A stretch of DNA of 64,000 bases, taken from Anaerococcus prevotii DSM 20548. Lineage in GTDB: Bacteria > Bacillota > Clostridia > Tissierellales > Peptoniphilaceae. Positions within the stretch are counted from its first letter, which is position 1, and the number at the start of each line of letters is the position of its first letter. Location of the stretch: positions 186,001 to 250,000 of the forward strand of contig NC_013171.1 of assembly GCF_000024105.1 (NCBI RefSeq), in the 5' to 3' direction. The notes under the pieces are model-generated. The model made no database searches, had not been told where the DNA came from, and worked only from the letters and a program-made list of their open reading frames with translations. Shown here one piece after another: positions 34,731 to 43,799 of this stretch. The translations under genes were made by a program, and so were the position numbers.

Positions 34731-35867
34731 TTAACTCCAATCATCTTCTGTTAGTCCCTCTTGTTTGAGTAAGAGGTTAATTGTGTCGATTTCTGTCTTT
34801 ATGTCCATGGCTCTATCGTCTAGGAGGTCGATTTTCATCTTGTCGAAGGCTTCGGCTATAGTTTTGATTGATTCTTCGATTTCTTCCATAGATTTTACTA
34901 TCCTAGCATCCCTAGAATTTATCATTTCAAATTCTTTGTAGGAAGTGGCAAGTTTAAGGCTTGTTGGCAAGTAATAGGTTGAAAACTTGCCGAGGCCTGT
35001 TGCTTTATCTGGATATTTTTCTATGATCTTCAGAATATCTGTAGAATTTTCTATTAGATTTCCTAAAGACTCTTTAAAGCTAGGACTTTCTATCTCGTCT
35101 CTTTTCTCGCTTAACTTATCAAGAGATGTGATTGACTCGGCAATGATCTCTTGGGATTTTTCCTTATTTAGGTCCTCTACTGATAGGTTTTCTCCGTCTA
35201 TTTCTACATCGTCAGTGAGGTTTTTCCTGTAAGAAGGTATCTGGTCGAGCTTTTCCTTATAGAGCTTGAAGGTTGGAATATCTAGGATAAATATCTTCCC
35301 ATCTTCTACAATTCTTGCTTGTTTGAAGTAGTTTTTCCTCATCATGTAGAGGAGGTCTTTTGTAGTTTCTTCCTCACTTTGGGCAACCCCACTTGCCAGA
35401 TCTCTTATGGAGATTACTGTATTATCTCCAAGCTCTCTTAGAAATCTGACGTAGTTATTGGATAGTCTTTTATACCTATTTCCTAATTTCCAAAGGGCAT
35501 AGGGAACTGATATAGTAAGGGCTAGGGATATAAGGGATGCAAATAACATAGTAAATCCGCCACCATAGTGCATTTCTGTGAAGGAATCTATGGTAATTGC
35601 AAAAAAGCAAAGGGCAGAAATTATTGAAGCTATTTTTGCTAAAATGTTAAATCCTGCTTGAGGTGGCTTTTGCTCACAAACTTTTGGGTTTCTAGTTGCT
35701 GGCACATTTTTCTTACTAGAAGATGAGAAAGCCTTTATGGCTCCGTTGACAGAGTTTTTGATCTTTACGCCGATTTCTGCGAAAGGGATGTCATCTAAGT
35801 CGAAGCTTTCTATATCCTCTGCGTAGTCATAAAAAGATTTTTTGTGTTTTTTGTTTTTATCTGACAT
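34731..35867 (-). CDS. XpaC-like 5-bromo-4-chloroindolyl phosphate hydrolysis protein
   Basis: A 378-residue protein. Two transmembrane helices (about 75-93 and 101-121) are followed by a conserved block LSNNYVRFLRELGDNTVISIRDL and a long helical C-terminus (YYLPTSLKLATSYKEFE is the XpaC motif). XpaC and TelA genes are paired in many Firmicutes. The name refers to an indirect phenotype; enzymatic activity is doubtful. The gene directly precedes telA (minus strand) and its start follows an AAGGAAGA. Confidence 0.82.
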   Translation of the reverse strand: MSDKNKKHKKSFYDYAEDIESFDLDDIPFAEIGVKIKNSVNGAIKAFSSSSKKNVPATRNPKVCEQKPPQAGFNILAKIASIISALCFFAITIDSFTEMHYGGGFTMLFASLISLALTISVPYALWKLGNRYKRLSNNYVRFLRELGDNTVISIRDLASGVAQSEEETTKDLLYMMRKNYFKQARIVEDGKIFILDIPTFKLYKEKLDQIPSYRKNLTDDVEIDGENLSVEDLNKEKSQEIIAESITSLDKLSEKRDEIESPSFKESLGNLIENSTDILKIIEKYPDKATGLGKFSTYYLPTSLKLATSYKEFEMINSRDARIVKSMEEIEESIKTIAEAFDKMKIDLLDDRAMDIKTEIDTINLLLKQEGLTEDDWS

Positions 35868-35958
35868 AATTCTTCCTTTTGTTTTCTTAATTACATCATA
35901 CTACAAATCAAGATATTATAAAATAAATTTAAATATATTGTAATATAAGTTAATTATC

Positions 35959-38808
35959 TTAATCAGCTAGATCGACTATCTTATCGAATAAGTCTTTTTT
36001 CTCAAGGATTTTTCCTCTATTTCCGAAAACAAGGATATTATTGTAGGCGAGGGCCTTATCTAAAATATCTGCCAAAGCTCTTATATCAGATAAGTCTGCT
36101 TCTTTGATCTCTTTTAGGATTTCCTCTTCATCTTTAGGATTTTCCTTATTGTAATTAACAAAGTCACTATCTGCCTTTTGGGAAGGAGACTTAGGTCTTA
36201 GAAACTTACCCATGGTTGAAATTTGCTGGTTAGCGAATTCCCCATCGTCCATATCAAGCTTTCTTGCGATTTCAGAAATCTTATCATAGCTTTCTAGAGT
36301 CTTTTCTATATTAGGGTCCCTGTAGGAGTAAGTTGAAAAAAGAGCTGACCTATCTATAATCATCCCTGCTCCATAAGCCCCTCCCTTGGCTCTGATTAAC
36401 TCGTATAGATAAGGGTTTGATATTATTGAGCTTGCAAGAGATAAGCTCCCCTTATAGGAAAGACCTAAATCCTTGAGGTCTCGTGATTTGGAAATGTAAT
36501 TTACACTTGCATCAGATAAGATGGCTTCTTTTATTGGATTTTTCTTGAAATCTAGTGGTTTTTTGTCGAATCTTTCATCAAGGAAGGCAAATTCTTCTAA
36601 GATATTTTCCTTCAAGCTTTCAAAATCTTTCCTATCTCCGGTAATATTTAAGGTCAGATCTGTAGATAGGATTTTTCTATATAGATTTTCTAGCTCGCTT
36701 TTTAAAGTATCAAAGTCTTCGCTTGCTTTTTGGATAGCATCTTTTATGAAAAGATAGTAGTCTATTCCAGAAAGTTTCTCCTTGATATAGGATAGCTTAT
36801 CTATATGGGAATTATTCCTATTTATGGCTATGAGATGGCCTGAATCATACATGCCTGATTCAAAGACTGACTTTCTTATCCTTAGAAGCTCGAGGATTCT
36901 TTTTTGATCATCAAAGATTGTATTTACCAAAAAGTCCTTCACTATTTCCACAGCTCTTGGAATATTTTCCCTAGTAGTCTTGAAAGTTACTTTAAAGTTA
37001 TTTTCGATTTTGTCGTCATTTATCCTAATGCTTGCTATAGTAAAGTTTAGTCCTGTTAGATATTGCCATATTACATCATCTATATCCTTGTAGGAAATAT
37101 TTTTGGTATCAATTGATCCTAAGAGTTCTCCAATTAGCTGGAGATTTTGCATTTCATCTAAGCTTAAATGATCAATATTAAAGTAAAGATTAGCATAGAT
37201 TAGACCGCTTGTTTCAAGTTCGTGGTAGACGAATTTGAACTTATCTTCATGGACTTCTCTAGGGGTTTTAGGAAGAGTCGTAGGCACATCGCGAAGCTCT
37301 AGTCTTGGTATTGTAGCCTTCTCTTCTGCTGTGTTTTCCCTATTTTGATAATCTTTAAGGGCTTCTAGGTCATCTTCGATTTTCTTAAGAGATATAGGAG
37401 TCATCTCCTCGTTTAACTTTTCGATTTTTTCATTGAATTCCTCATCTTGCTTTTTCCTATAGTCCTTGTCGGCTCTTGCTATATGGACGAGCTTGGTTTT
37501 GTTATTTAGGAAGTATTTTTTTATGAAATCCTCGTAATAACCAGTCCCGATTAGCTTTCTTAGCTCATCTAGGGTATCGACCAGCCTATATACAGAGAAG
37601 GGATCTGCATCAAGACTTGTCATTAGTATATAGGAAAGTCCGCGACTAGTATCATTTAGGCTCTCTCTTTGGGCAAAATCAAATATAGAAAAGGCAGACT
37701 TAAGACTTTCTATAGAAAGATTCTTACTTGCTTCTTCTAGGCCATTTTCTATTATTTCTACAAAGTCCTCGACCTTATTTCCGTCAGTCTTTTGAGCTTG
37801 GATTAGGACAGAAGACCTATTGCCATATCCTGGTCTTGCGTAGAAGTACTCTGGAGCAAGTTTCTCATTAATTTCATTTCTAATCTTTGATGAGTCCATA
37901 TTAAAGATGGTATTTACAAGGATAGAAAGGGTTAGATAGTCTTTGCTATCAAGGGCAGAGCTTGCGAGGAAAGCATAGGAAAGATAATCAGAGTCTTCCT
38001 CGATTTTACTTGCTGGATAAGTGCCTTCGATTATTTCAGGATAGTAATTCTCTTTGACTTCTATTTCATTATCAAAGTCTTCGTAGTCATACTTGCTTAG
38101 GTATTCTTCGTCCAAGCGGGTAAGGAGTGGGTCTATGTCCATATTTCCATAGAAATAAATTAGACAGTTGGATGGGTGGTAGTGGTTTTTGTAAAAATCA
38201 ACAAACTCATCATAGGTCAAATCACCGATTTCTCTTGGATTTCCTCCAGATTCATACTCGTAAGGGCTATCCTTATATAAAAGCGAATTTATATCGTTAT
38301 AGATTAGACTTTCAGGATCGGACAAGGCTCCCTTCATCTCGTTGTAGACAACGCCAGATATGCCAGTGATTTTCCCATCTTCCATTTCATAGTGCCAGCC
38401 CTCTTGGTCTAGGATTTCCTTTTTCTCTATGGCTAGGGGATTAAAGACTGCATCTAGGTACACATCGACTAGGTTAGAAAAGTCCTTATCGTTTTCACTT
38501 GATACAGGATAGACGGTCTTGTCAGGATAGGTCATGGCATTTAGGAAAGTCTGAAGGCTTGATGAAGCCATGTCCATAAAGGGGTCCTTGGTCCTGTATT
38601 TCTTCGATCCATTAAGGACAGAGTGCTCCATTATATGAGCCTTGCCCTTAGAATCAGTCGGTGGTGTCTTAAAGCTTATAGCAAAAGTCTTGTTTTCGTC
38701 ATCTGTTTTTACATATATAATATTGGCCTTAGTCTTTTCGTGTTCATAGAGAAATACTGTTAGGCCTAAGTTTTCAAAATCTTCTTTTTTTAATAAATTG
38801 TAAGTCAT
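35959..38808 (-). CDS. M16C peptidase, presequence protease (PreP)-like
   Basis: A 949-residue metalloprotease. The inverted zinc motif HIMEH is at residues 58-62 with the distal part GWHYEME further on, and the large two-half M16C layout (two ~450-residue halves joined by a helical hairpin) matches PreP/insulysin-like enzymes. These cut short unfolded peptides inside a closed chamber. No signal peptide, so it is cytosolic. GGAGG precedes the ATG. Monocistronic, with divergent genes upstream. Confidence 0.9.
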   Translation of the reverse strand: MTYNLLKKEDFENLGLTVFLYEHEKTKANIIYVKTDDENKTFAISFKTPPTDSKGKAHIMEHSVLNGSKKYRTKDPFMDMASSSLQTFLNAMTYPDKTVYPVSSENDKDFSNLVDVYLDAVFNPLAIEKKEILDQEGWHYEMEDGKITGISGVVYNEMKGALSDPESLIYNDINSLLYKDSPYEYESGGNPREIGDLTYDEFVDFYKNHYHPSNCLIYFYGNMDIDPLLTRLDEEYLSKYDYEDFDNEIEVKENYYPEIIEGTYPASKIEEDSDYLSYAFLASSALDSKDYLTLSILVNTIFNMDSSKIRNEINEKLAPEYFYARPGYGNRSSVLIQAQKTDGNKVEDFVEIIENGLEEASKNLSIESLKSAFSIFDFAQRESLNDTSRGLSYILMTSLDADPFSVYRLVDTLDELRKLIGTGYYEDFIKKYFLNNKTKLVHIARADKDYRKKQDEEFNEKIEKLNEEMTPISLKKIEDDLEALKDYQNRENTAEEKATIPRLELRDVPTTLPKTPREVHEDKFKFVYHELETSGLIYANLYFNIDHLSLDEMQNLQLIGELLGSIDTKNISYKDIDDVIWQYLTGLNFTIASIRINDDKIENNFKVTFKTTRENIPRAVEIVKDFLVNTIFDDQKRILELLRIRKSVFESGMYDSGHLIAINRNNSHIDKLSYIKEKLSGIDYYLFIKDAIQKASEDFDTLKSELENLYRKILSTDLTLNITGDRKDFESLKENILEEFAFLDERFDKKPLDFKKNPIKEAILSDASVNYISKSRDLKDLGLSYKGSLSLASSIISNPYLYELIRAKGGAYGAGMIIDRSALFSTYSYRDPNIEKTLESYDKISEIARKLDMDDGEFANQQISTMGKFLRPKSPSQKADSDFVNYNKENPKDEEEILKEIKEADLSDIRALADILDKALAYNNILVFGNRGKILEKKDLFDKIVDLAD

Positions 38809-38893
38809 AATTCCTCCGTTTTTTTAACTATACTTCAATAAAAAATTATCGATAACGGGTAAAGTTCTTGTAGAGACTAATTAAGGAGGAAAG

Positions 38894-39469
38894 ATGAAAA
38901 AAATCAAAACCAAAGAGTTAACCCTTATGGCCATATCCGTAGCCTTGATGGTCATTTTAGGTACCATCTTATACTTTGTAGGCAGGGCCCTGCCTATACC
39001 AGGAGGAAGACTTTTGGCCATGGCACCAGCTTATAGCTTTATTTTTACAGCCCTAATCCTTAGGACAAAGAGAATGGGAATTATTTCCCTAGTTTCCTTT
39101 GTATTTGGATTTTTCGTACTCAAATTTACAATTTTTGGAGTAGTAGCAATTTGGGCTAGTGCATTTTTAGCAGACATCCTAAGCTTTATTCTTATAAGAT
39201 CTTATAAGTCCTATAGGGATATCTACCTAACAGTGCCTTTAAATAGCTTCTTTCAAATATGGACTTCCTATTTTGTGGTCATAAATTTTGTGCCAGATTC
39301 AAAATTTACCCAACAAGCCTTTTGGCCAACTCTGGTAGTTTCTATTTTGATCTATATAATAAGCCTTATATCTTCAAGGTATTTTATAAAACTTATGGAA
39401 AAAAGGTCCCTATTGGGAAAAGATTTTAAAGATTCAAAACTAAAAATAAATCAAGAAAGGAGGCGATAA
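38894..39469 (+). CDS. Putative ECF transporter S component
   Basis: A 191-residue membrane protein with about six hydrophobic segments. The opening TKELTLMAISVALMVILGTIL and the loop GRLLAMAPAYSFIFTALILRTK resemble S components of ECF vitamin/metal transporters (MptA/CbrT-like), but no riboswitch or neighbour names the substrate. It has AAGGAGG in front. It shares one base with the following oxidoreductase gene. A general membrane protein of unknown function remains possible. Confidence 0.62.
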   Translation: MKKIKTKELTLMAISVALMVILGTILYFVGRALPIPGGRLLAMAPAYSFIFTALILRTKRMGIISLVSFVFGFFVLKFTIFGVVAIWASAFLADILSFILIRSYKSYRDIYLTVPLNSFFQIWTSYFVVINFVPDSKFTQQAFWPTLVVSILIYIISLISSRYFIKLMEKRSLLGKDFKDSKLKINQERRR

Positions 39470-40449
39470 TGAAATTAGGTATACTAGGATCTGGTAAGAT
39501 TATAAAAGAAGTGCTGCCAGTTTTGGAACAAGTAGAAAATATAGATCTAGTGGCCATAGCAGGCCGCCATGAACGAAAGTTAGAAGATCTAGTAGAGGAA
39601 TTTAATATAGGAAAATACTATATAGGCATAGATGATCTTTTAGCTGATCCTGATATAGACACAATCTATGTCGCTTTGCCAAATAATCTCCACTATGAAG
39701 CTATGGATAAAGCTATAGATAAGGGAAAGGATATTATATGCGAGAAGCCTTTTTGTGGAAACTTAAGAGAGACTAAGGATATATTTGACAGGGCTTTTGC
39801 CAAGGGACTAATAGTTCTTGAGGCGGCAAGCCATAGATTTATCCCTAATGCCCTAGCTGTAAGAGATGAGCTTAAGAAATTGGGAGAAATAAAAATCGTT
39901 TCATTTAACTATTCCCAATATTCTTCTAGATATGATAAGTTCAAAGAAGGGGAAATAGCTCCAGTATTTGATAGGTCGATGAATGGAGGGGCCCTTATGG
40001 ATATCAATTTCTATAATGTGGATTACCTATCTATGCTTTTTGGAAGGCCTAAGGCAGTTAAGTATTTTCCTAATATGGAAAGGGGGATTGATACATCAGG
40101 CATCCTTTACCTAGATTATGGGGACTTTAAGGCTATTGCCATAGGCAGCAAGGACTCTGATGCAAGTTTGGTTAATACTATCCAAACAGATAGGGGAACA
40201 ATAGAAATAACTGACGCTATCAATTCATTTTCAACCTTCAGGATTAAAGAATCAGGGAAAGATGTTTTCAAAGAAGTAAACGTAAATGAGCCTTATCATA
40301 GGATGGTCTATGAATTTAGAGAATTTCTAGAAATTATTAGCCAAAGGGATATGAAAAAGGCGAGAAAGCTTTTTAAGATAAGTCTTGATACCTCATGGAT
40401 TCTCACAGAAGCTAGGAAGTTCGCTGCTATAGATTTCCCAAATGATTAA
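39469..40449 (+). CDS. Gfo/Idh/MocA-family oxidoreductase
   Basis: A 326-residue enzyme. LGILGSGKIIKEVL is the Rossmann NAD(P) loop; YVALPNNLHYEAMDKAIDKGKDIICEKPF contains the family signature with the catalytic Lys in EKP. The C-terminal alpha/beta domain has HR and GGALMDINFYNVDYL. These enzymes oxidise sugars or related polyols. The mannose-type PTS follows after 77 bp, so a sugar or sugar-phosphate substrate is likely but not defined. Confidence 0.88.
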   Translation: MKLGILGSGKIIKEVLPVLEQVENIDLVAIAGRHERKLEDLVEEFNIGKYYIGIDDLLADPDIDTIYVALPNNLHYEAMDKAIDKGKDIICEKPFCGNLRETKDIFDRAFAKGLIVLEAASHRFIPNALAVRDELKKLGEIKIVSFNYSQYSSRYDKFKEGEIAPVFDRSMNGGALMDINFYNVDYLSMLFGRPKAVKYFPNMERGIDTSGILYLDYGDFKAIAIGSKDSDASLVNTIQTDRGTIEITDAINSFSTFRIKESGKDVFKEVNVNEPYHRMVYEFREFLEIISQRDMKKARKLFKISLDTSWILTEARKFAAIDFPND

Positions 40450-40477
40450 ATTATTTATATAATCTAGGGCAAAGTGT

Positions 40478-40483
40478 TATAAT
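40478..40483 (+). promoter_or_regulatory. -10 box of the mannose-family PTS operon
   Basis: TATAAT at 40478-40483, 44 bp before the IIAB start; a good -35 is not evident. AAAGGAG precedes the start codon. Confidence 0.4.
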
Positions 40484-40526
40484 ATAGATATAGTACGAAT
40501 GTATTATTAGAAAGAAAGGAGTTCGT

Positions 40527-41516
40527 ATGGTAGGAATAATACTCGCAAGCCACGGCGGTTTTGCCGATGGTATCAAAGAATCCGCTCAAATGATCTTTGG
40601 CGAGCAAGAAAAATTCGAATCAGTATGCCTACTACCTTCAATGGGACCCGATGATTTTAGAGCAAATCTCGAAAAAGCCATTGAAAAATTAGATACTGAA
40701 GAGATTCTTTTCTTGGTTGACCTTTGGGGCGGTACACCATTTAACCAAAGCTCAAATTTATTTGAGGGAAACGAGGATAAATGGGCAATCGTTGCTGGCA
40801 TGAACCTTCCTATGGTTATAGAAGCTTTAAGCGAGAGATTTACTGCAGAGAAATCTCATGATATAGCAAAGGCTATAGTAGGATCAGCCAAAGAAGGAGT
40901 TAAGATTAAGCCGGAAGATCTTAACCCAGTAGAAGAAGCGAAAACAGAAGTCAAGGAAGATAATATTCCTAAGGGATCTATCCCAGAAGGAACAGTTCTT
41001 GGAGATGGTAAGATCGATATTGGTCTTGCAAGAATAGACACAAGACTTCTCCACGGACAAGTCGCTACAAGCTGGACAAAGTCAATAAATCCTGACAGAA
41101 TCATAGTTGTAAGTAATAGCGTAAGCAAAGACGAGCTAAGAAAGAACATGGTAATGGAAGCAGCTCCTCCAGGAGTTAAGGCTCACGTAATCCCTATTTG
41201 GAAGATGAAGGAGATTATGGATGATCCACGTTTTGGAGCAACTCGTGCTTTATTATTGTTTGAAAAACCACAAGATGTCCTAGAATTCCTAGAACTAGGC
41301 GGAAAGCTAGATAAGGTTAACCTAGGATCAATGGCTTACAAACAAGGAGATATCAACCTTACAAACGCTGTTTCAATGAATGCTGATGATGTTAAATGTT
41401 TTGACAAAATCCTAGAATACGGAATAAAGATCGATGTCAGAAAAGTTCCAGCAGACAAGAACGAAAATTTCGACAACTTGATGAAAAAAGCTAAAAGAGA
41501 ATTAAATATTAATTAA
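40527..41516 (+). CDS. PTS mannose-family IIAB component
   Basis: A 329-residue two-domain protein. IIA domain: IILASHGGFADGI with the phospho-His at residue 9 and DLWGGTPFNQSS. A linker rich in charged residues (about 130-165) joins it to a IIB domain with RIDTRLLHGQVATSW, which holds the second phospho-His. It passes phosphate from HPr to the sugar during uptake. IIC, IID and DUF956 follow in the usual order. Sugar is probably mannose/glucose, not certain from sequence. Confidence 0.93.
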   Translation: MVGIILASHGGFADGIKESAQMIFGEQEKFESVCLLPSMGPDDFRANLEKAIEKLDTEEILFLVDLWGGTPFNQSSNLFEGNEDKWAIVAGMNLPMVIEALSERFTAEKSHDIAKAIVGSAKEGVKIKPEDLNPVEEAKTEVKEDNIPKGSIPEGTVLGDGKIDIGLARIDTRLLHGQVATSWTKSINPDRIIVVSNSVSKDELRKNMVMEAAPPGVKAHVIPIWKMKEIMDDPRFGATRALLLFEKPQDVLEFLELGGKLDKVNLGSMAYKQGDINLTNAVSMNADDVKCFDKILEYGIKIDVRKVPADKNENFDNLMKKAKRELNIN

Positions 41517-41527
41517 TAGGAGAAATT

Positions 41528-42343
41528 ATGAATATACTTAATGTTATTTTGATCGTCCTTGTAGCTTTTCTTGCAGGATGTGAAGGAATCTTAGACCAAT
41601 TCCAATTTCACCAACCACTTGTTGCTTGTACCCTAATAGGTCTTGTAACAGGTCACCTAAAAGAAGGCATAATCTTGGGCGGTTCTTTACAATTAATAGC
41701 CCTCGGTTGGGCAAACGTAGGTGCGGCAGTTGCCCCAGATGCAGCGCTCGCATCAGTAGCTAGTGCTATTATAATGGTCCTTGCCCTAGAAGGTGGAAGC
41801 GAGAATGTATCTAGTGCGATTAATACTGCTATTACGCTTGCAATCCCACTTTCTGTAGCAGGACTATTCCTTACAATGATAGCAAGAACTCTTGCTATAC
41901 CAATGGTTCACGGAATGGATGCAGCAGCAGAAAACGCTGACTTTAGAAAGATTGAAATTCTTTCATGGATGGGTGTATGTATGCAAGGGCTTAGAATTGC
42001 AATACCAGCCCTAGTGCTTTGCTTTATCCCTCCAAAGGTTGTAACAGATGCCCTAAACTCTATGCCAGAATGGCTAACAGGAGGAATGGCAGTTGGTGGT
42101 GGAATGGTAGCAGCTGTAGGTTATGCCATGGTTATCAACATGATGAGTACAAAAGAAACATGGCCATTCTTTGCCCTAGGTTTTGTATTCGCTGCAATCG
42201 ATCAAATCACCCTAATCGGTCTTGGTGTAATAGGTGTTGTACTTGCAATTGTATATATGACTCTTAAAAATCTTGCAACAAGTAACCAAGGTGGAGGACA
42301 AGGATCAGGCGATCCTCTAGGAGATATCATAAACGATTATTAA
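41528..42343 (+). CDS. PTS mannose-family IIC component
   Basis: A 271-residue membrane protein. GCEGILDQFQFHQPLVACTLIG and LKEGIILGGSLQLIALGWANVGAAVAPD (split here by a single loop) are IIC-sorbose family blocks; about six to seven hydrophobic segments. It is one half of the sugar channel, paired with IID. Twelve bp behind IIAB. Good ribosome-binding site AGGAG. Confidence 0.93.
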   Translation: MNILNVILIVLVAFLAGCEGILDQFQFHQPLVACTLIGLVTGHLKEGIILGGSLQLIALGWANVGAAVAPDAALASVASAIIMVLALEGGSENVSSAINTAITLAIPLSVAGLFLTMIARTLAIPMVHGMDAAAENADFRKIEILSWMGVCMQGLRIAIPALVLCFIPPKVVTDALNSMPEWLTGGMAVGGGMVAAVGYAMVINMMSTKETWPFFALGFVFAAIDQITLIGLGVIGVVLAIVYMTLKNLATSNQGGGQGSGDPLGDIINDY

Positions 42344-42355
42344 AAAGGAGCAATT

Positions 42356-43294
42356 ATGACTGAAAATATAAACAATAATGAAGAAAGAATTGTCCTAAAT
42401 CAATCTGTTCGTAGAAAGGTCTGCAACCGTCACCAATTCCTCCAAGGAACATGGAACTACGAGAGAATGCAAAATGGTGGTTGGGCCTTCTCAATGATTC
42501 CAGCTATCAAGGCTTTATATAAGGACAAAGAAGATCAAAAACTAGCGCTAAAAAGACACCTTGAGTTCTACAACACCCACCCATACGTATCAAGCCCAGT
42601 AATGGGAGTAACCCTTGCTATGGAAGAAGAAAGAGCAAATGGAACTCCAATTGATGATGCGGCAATCAACGGTGTTAAGGTTGGTATGATGGGACCACTT
42701 GCAGGTGTAGGAGATCCAGTCTTCTGGTTTACCCTAAGACCAATTCTAGGAGCTCTAGGAGCATCCCTAGCTCTTTCAGGAAACCCACTAGGTCCAATAA
42801 TATTCTTTGTATTTTGGAATCTAATAAGATATATATTTGAGTGGAAGACTCAAGAGATGGGATATAAGGCAGGTAACGAAATAACTAAAGACCTTTCTGG
42901 AGGACTTCTAGGTAGAGTTACCCTTATGGCATCAATCCTCGGTATGTTTATAGTAGGAGCCCTTGTACAAAGATGGGTATCAATCAACTTCGCAGTAAAT
43001 GTATCAGAAATCACTCAACAACCAGGTTCATATATCGACTGGGCATCTCTTCCAGCTGGAGCTGAAGGAATCAAAGAAGCCCTAACTCAATATCATAACA
43101 TAGGTGCCACAGCCCTAGATCCAGTAAAGGTAACAACCCTACAAGATAACTTGGATAGTTTGATTCCAGGTCTTGTACCACTTTTACTAACTCTAGGAAT
43201 CTGTAAACTTCTAAAGAAAGATGTATCTCCAATTGCTATAATAGTTGCCCTATTCGTAATAGGAATCATCGCTAGATTCTTTGGAATTATGTAA
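42356..43294 (+). CDS. PTS mannose-family IID component
   Basis: A 312-residue membrane protein. NYERMQNGGWAFSMIPAIKAL and HLEFYNTHPYVSSPVMGVTLAMEE lie at the cytosolic N-terminus, and GPLAGVGDPVFWFTLRPILGALGASLA in the first membrane region, all typical of IID. The C-terminus is hydrophobic. Completes the mannose-type permease with IIC. Its stop shares a base with the DUF956 gene. Confidence 0.93.
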   Translation: MTENINNNEERIVLNQSVRRKVCNRHQFLQGTWNYERMQNGGWAFSMIPAIKALYKDKEDQKLALKRHLEFYNTHPYVSSPVMGVTLAMEEERANGTPIDDAAINGVKVGMMGPLAGVGDPVFWFTLRPILGALGASLALSGNPLGPIIFFVFWNLIRYIFEWKTQEMGYKAGNEITKDLSGGLLGRVTLMASILGMFIVGALVQRWVSINFAVNVSEITQQPGSYIDWASLPAGAEGIKEALTQYHNIGATALDPVKVTTLQDNLDSLIPGLVPLLLTLGICKLLKKDVSPIAIIVALFVIGIIARFFGIM

Positions 43295-43641
43295 TGGTTC
43301 AATCGCAAAACACCAAAGTCGATTTAACTATCCCTGCCACTAACCTAAATGGCCTTACTTCTCAAGGTAAGGTCATGGTTGGCGATAGGGCTTTTGAATA
43401 TTACAATGACAGGAACAAGGCAGATTTTATCCAAATACCTCGGAAAGAAATTAGGCTTGTGACTGCAGCTGTTATCTTTAAGAAGAAAATCACGAGATTT
43501 GCCATTCATACCAAAAGCAATGGAGATTTTATTTTCTCTACCAGAGATAACAAGAAAACCCTAAGAGCTATAAATAAATATATAGCAGACGATAAACTAA
43601 GGAAGTCTATGACTGTACTAGATTATCTAAAAAGAAAATAA
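43294..43641 (+). CDS. DUF956 protein (ManO-like) of the PTS operon
   Basis: A 115-residue protein. VMVGDRAFEYYNDRNKADFIQIPRKEI and FAIHTKSNGDFIFSTRD match DUF956, a family found directly behind mannose PTS operons (ManO in lactic acid bacteria) with a proposed regulatory role. No DNA-binding motif is visible. It shares a base with the IID stop, which shows it belongs to the operon. A terminator follows. Confidence 0.9.
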   Translation: MVQSQNTKVDLTIPATNLNGLTSQGKVMVGDRAFEYYNDRNKADFIQIPRKEIRLVTAAVIFKKKITRFAIHTKSNGDFIFSTRDNKKTLRAINKYIADDKLRKSMTVLDYLKRK

Positions 43642-43647
43642 TCTTTT

Positions 43648-43671
43648 AAGCCCCTGATTTGGGGCTTTTTT
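43648..43671 (+). terminator. Intrinsic terminator after the PTS operon
   Basis: AAGCCCC (43648-43654) pairs with GGGGCTT (43661-43667), then T residues to 43671. Confidence 0.88.
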
Positions 43672-43678
43672 AATTGAC

Positions 43679-43790
43679 TTTGTGAAAACATTTTCTAATT
43701 AGTGGATAAATTTTTCATTTTGCTATATAATTATAGTATAAATTTAAAAAAGAGCATTTTATTATACAAAAGAATAAATGTTTTCACAAA
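43679..43790. promoter_or_regulatory. 15-bp inverted repeat flanking a promoter
   Basis: TTTGTGAAAACATTT (43679-43693) and its exact reverse complement AAATGTTTTCACAAA (43776-43790) bracket the promoter of the EF-G-like gene. TATAAT at 43726-43731 lies between them, and the second arm runs into the GGAG ribosome site. TGAAAACATTTTCT is close to the CcpA cre consensus with two mismatches. A looped-repressor pair is the simplest reading. Confidence 0.6.
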
Positions 43791-43799
43791 GGAGTAAAT

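Noticed and set aside
38127-38369. 80-codon plus-strand frame inside the M16 protease gene
   Set aside because: Antisense shadow of a strongly conserved gene; composition is unlike the neighbouring proteins.
40455-40526. cre site or other operator before the mannose PTS operon
   Set aside because: No adequate match to the cre consensus was found here; only a -10 box is supported.
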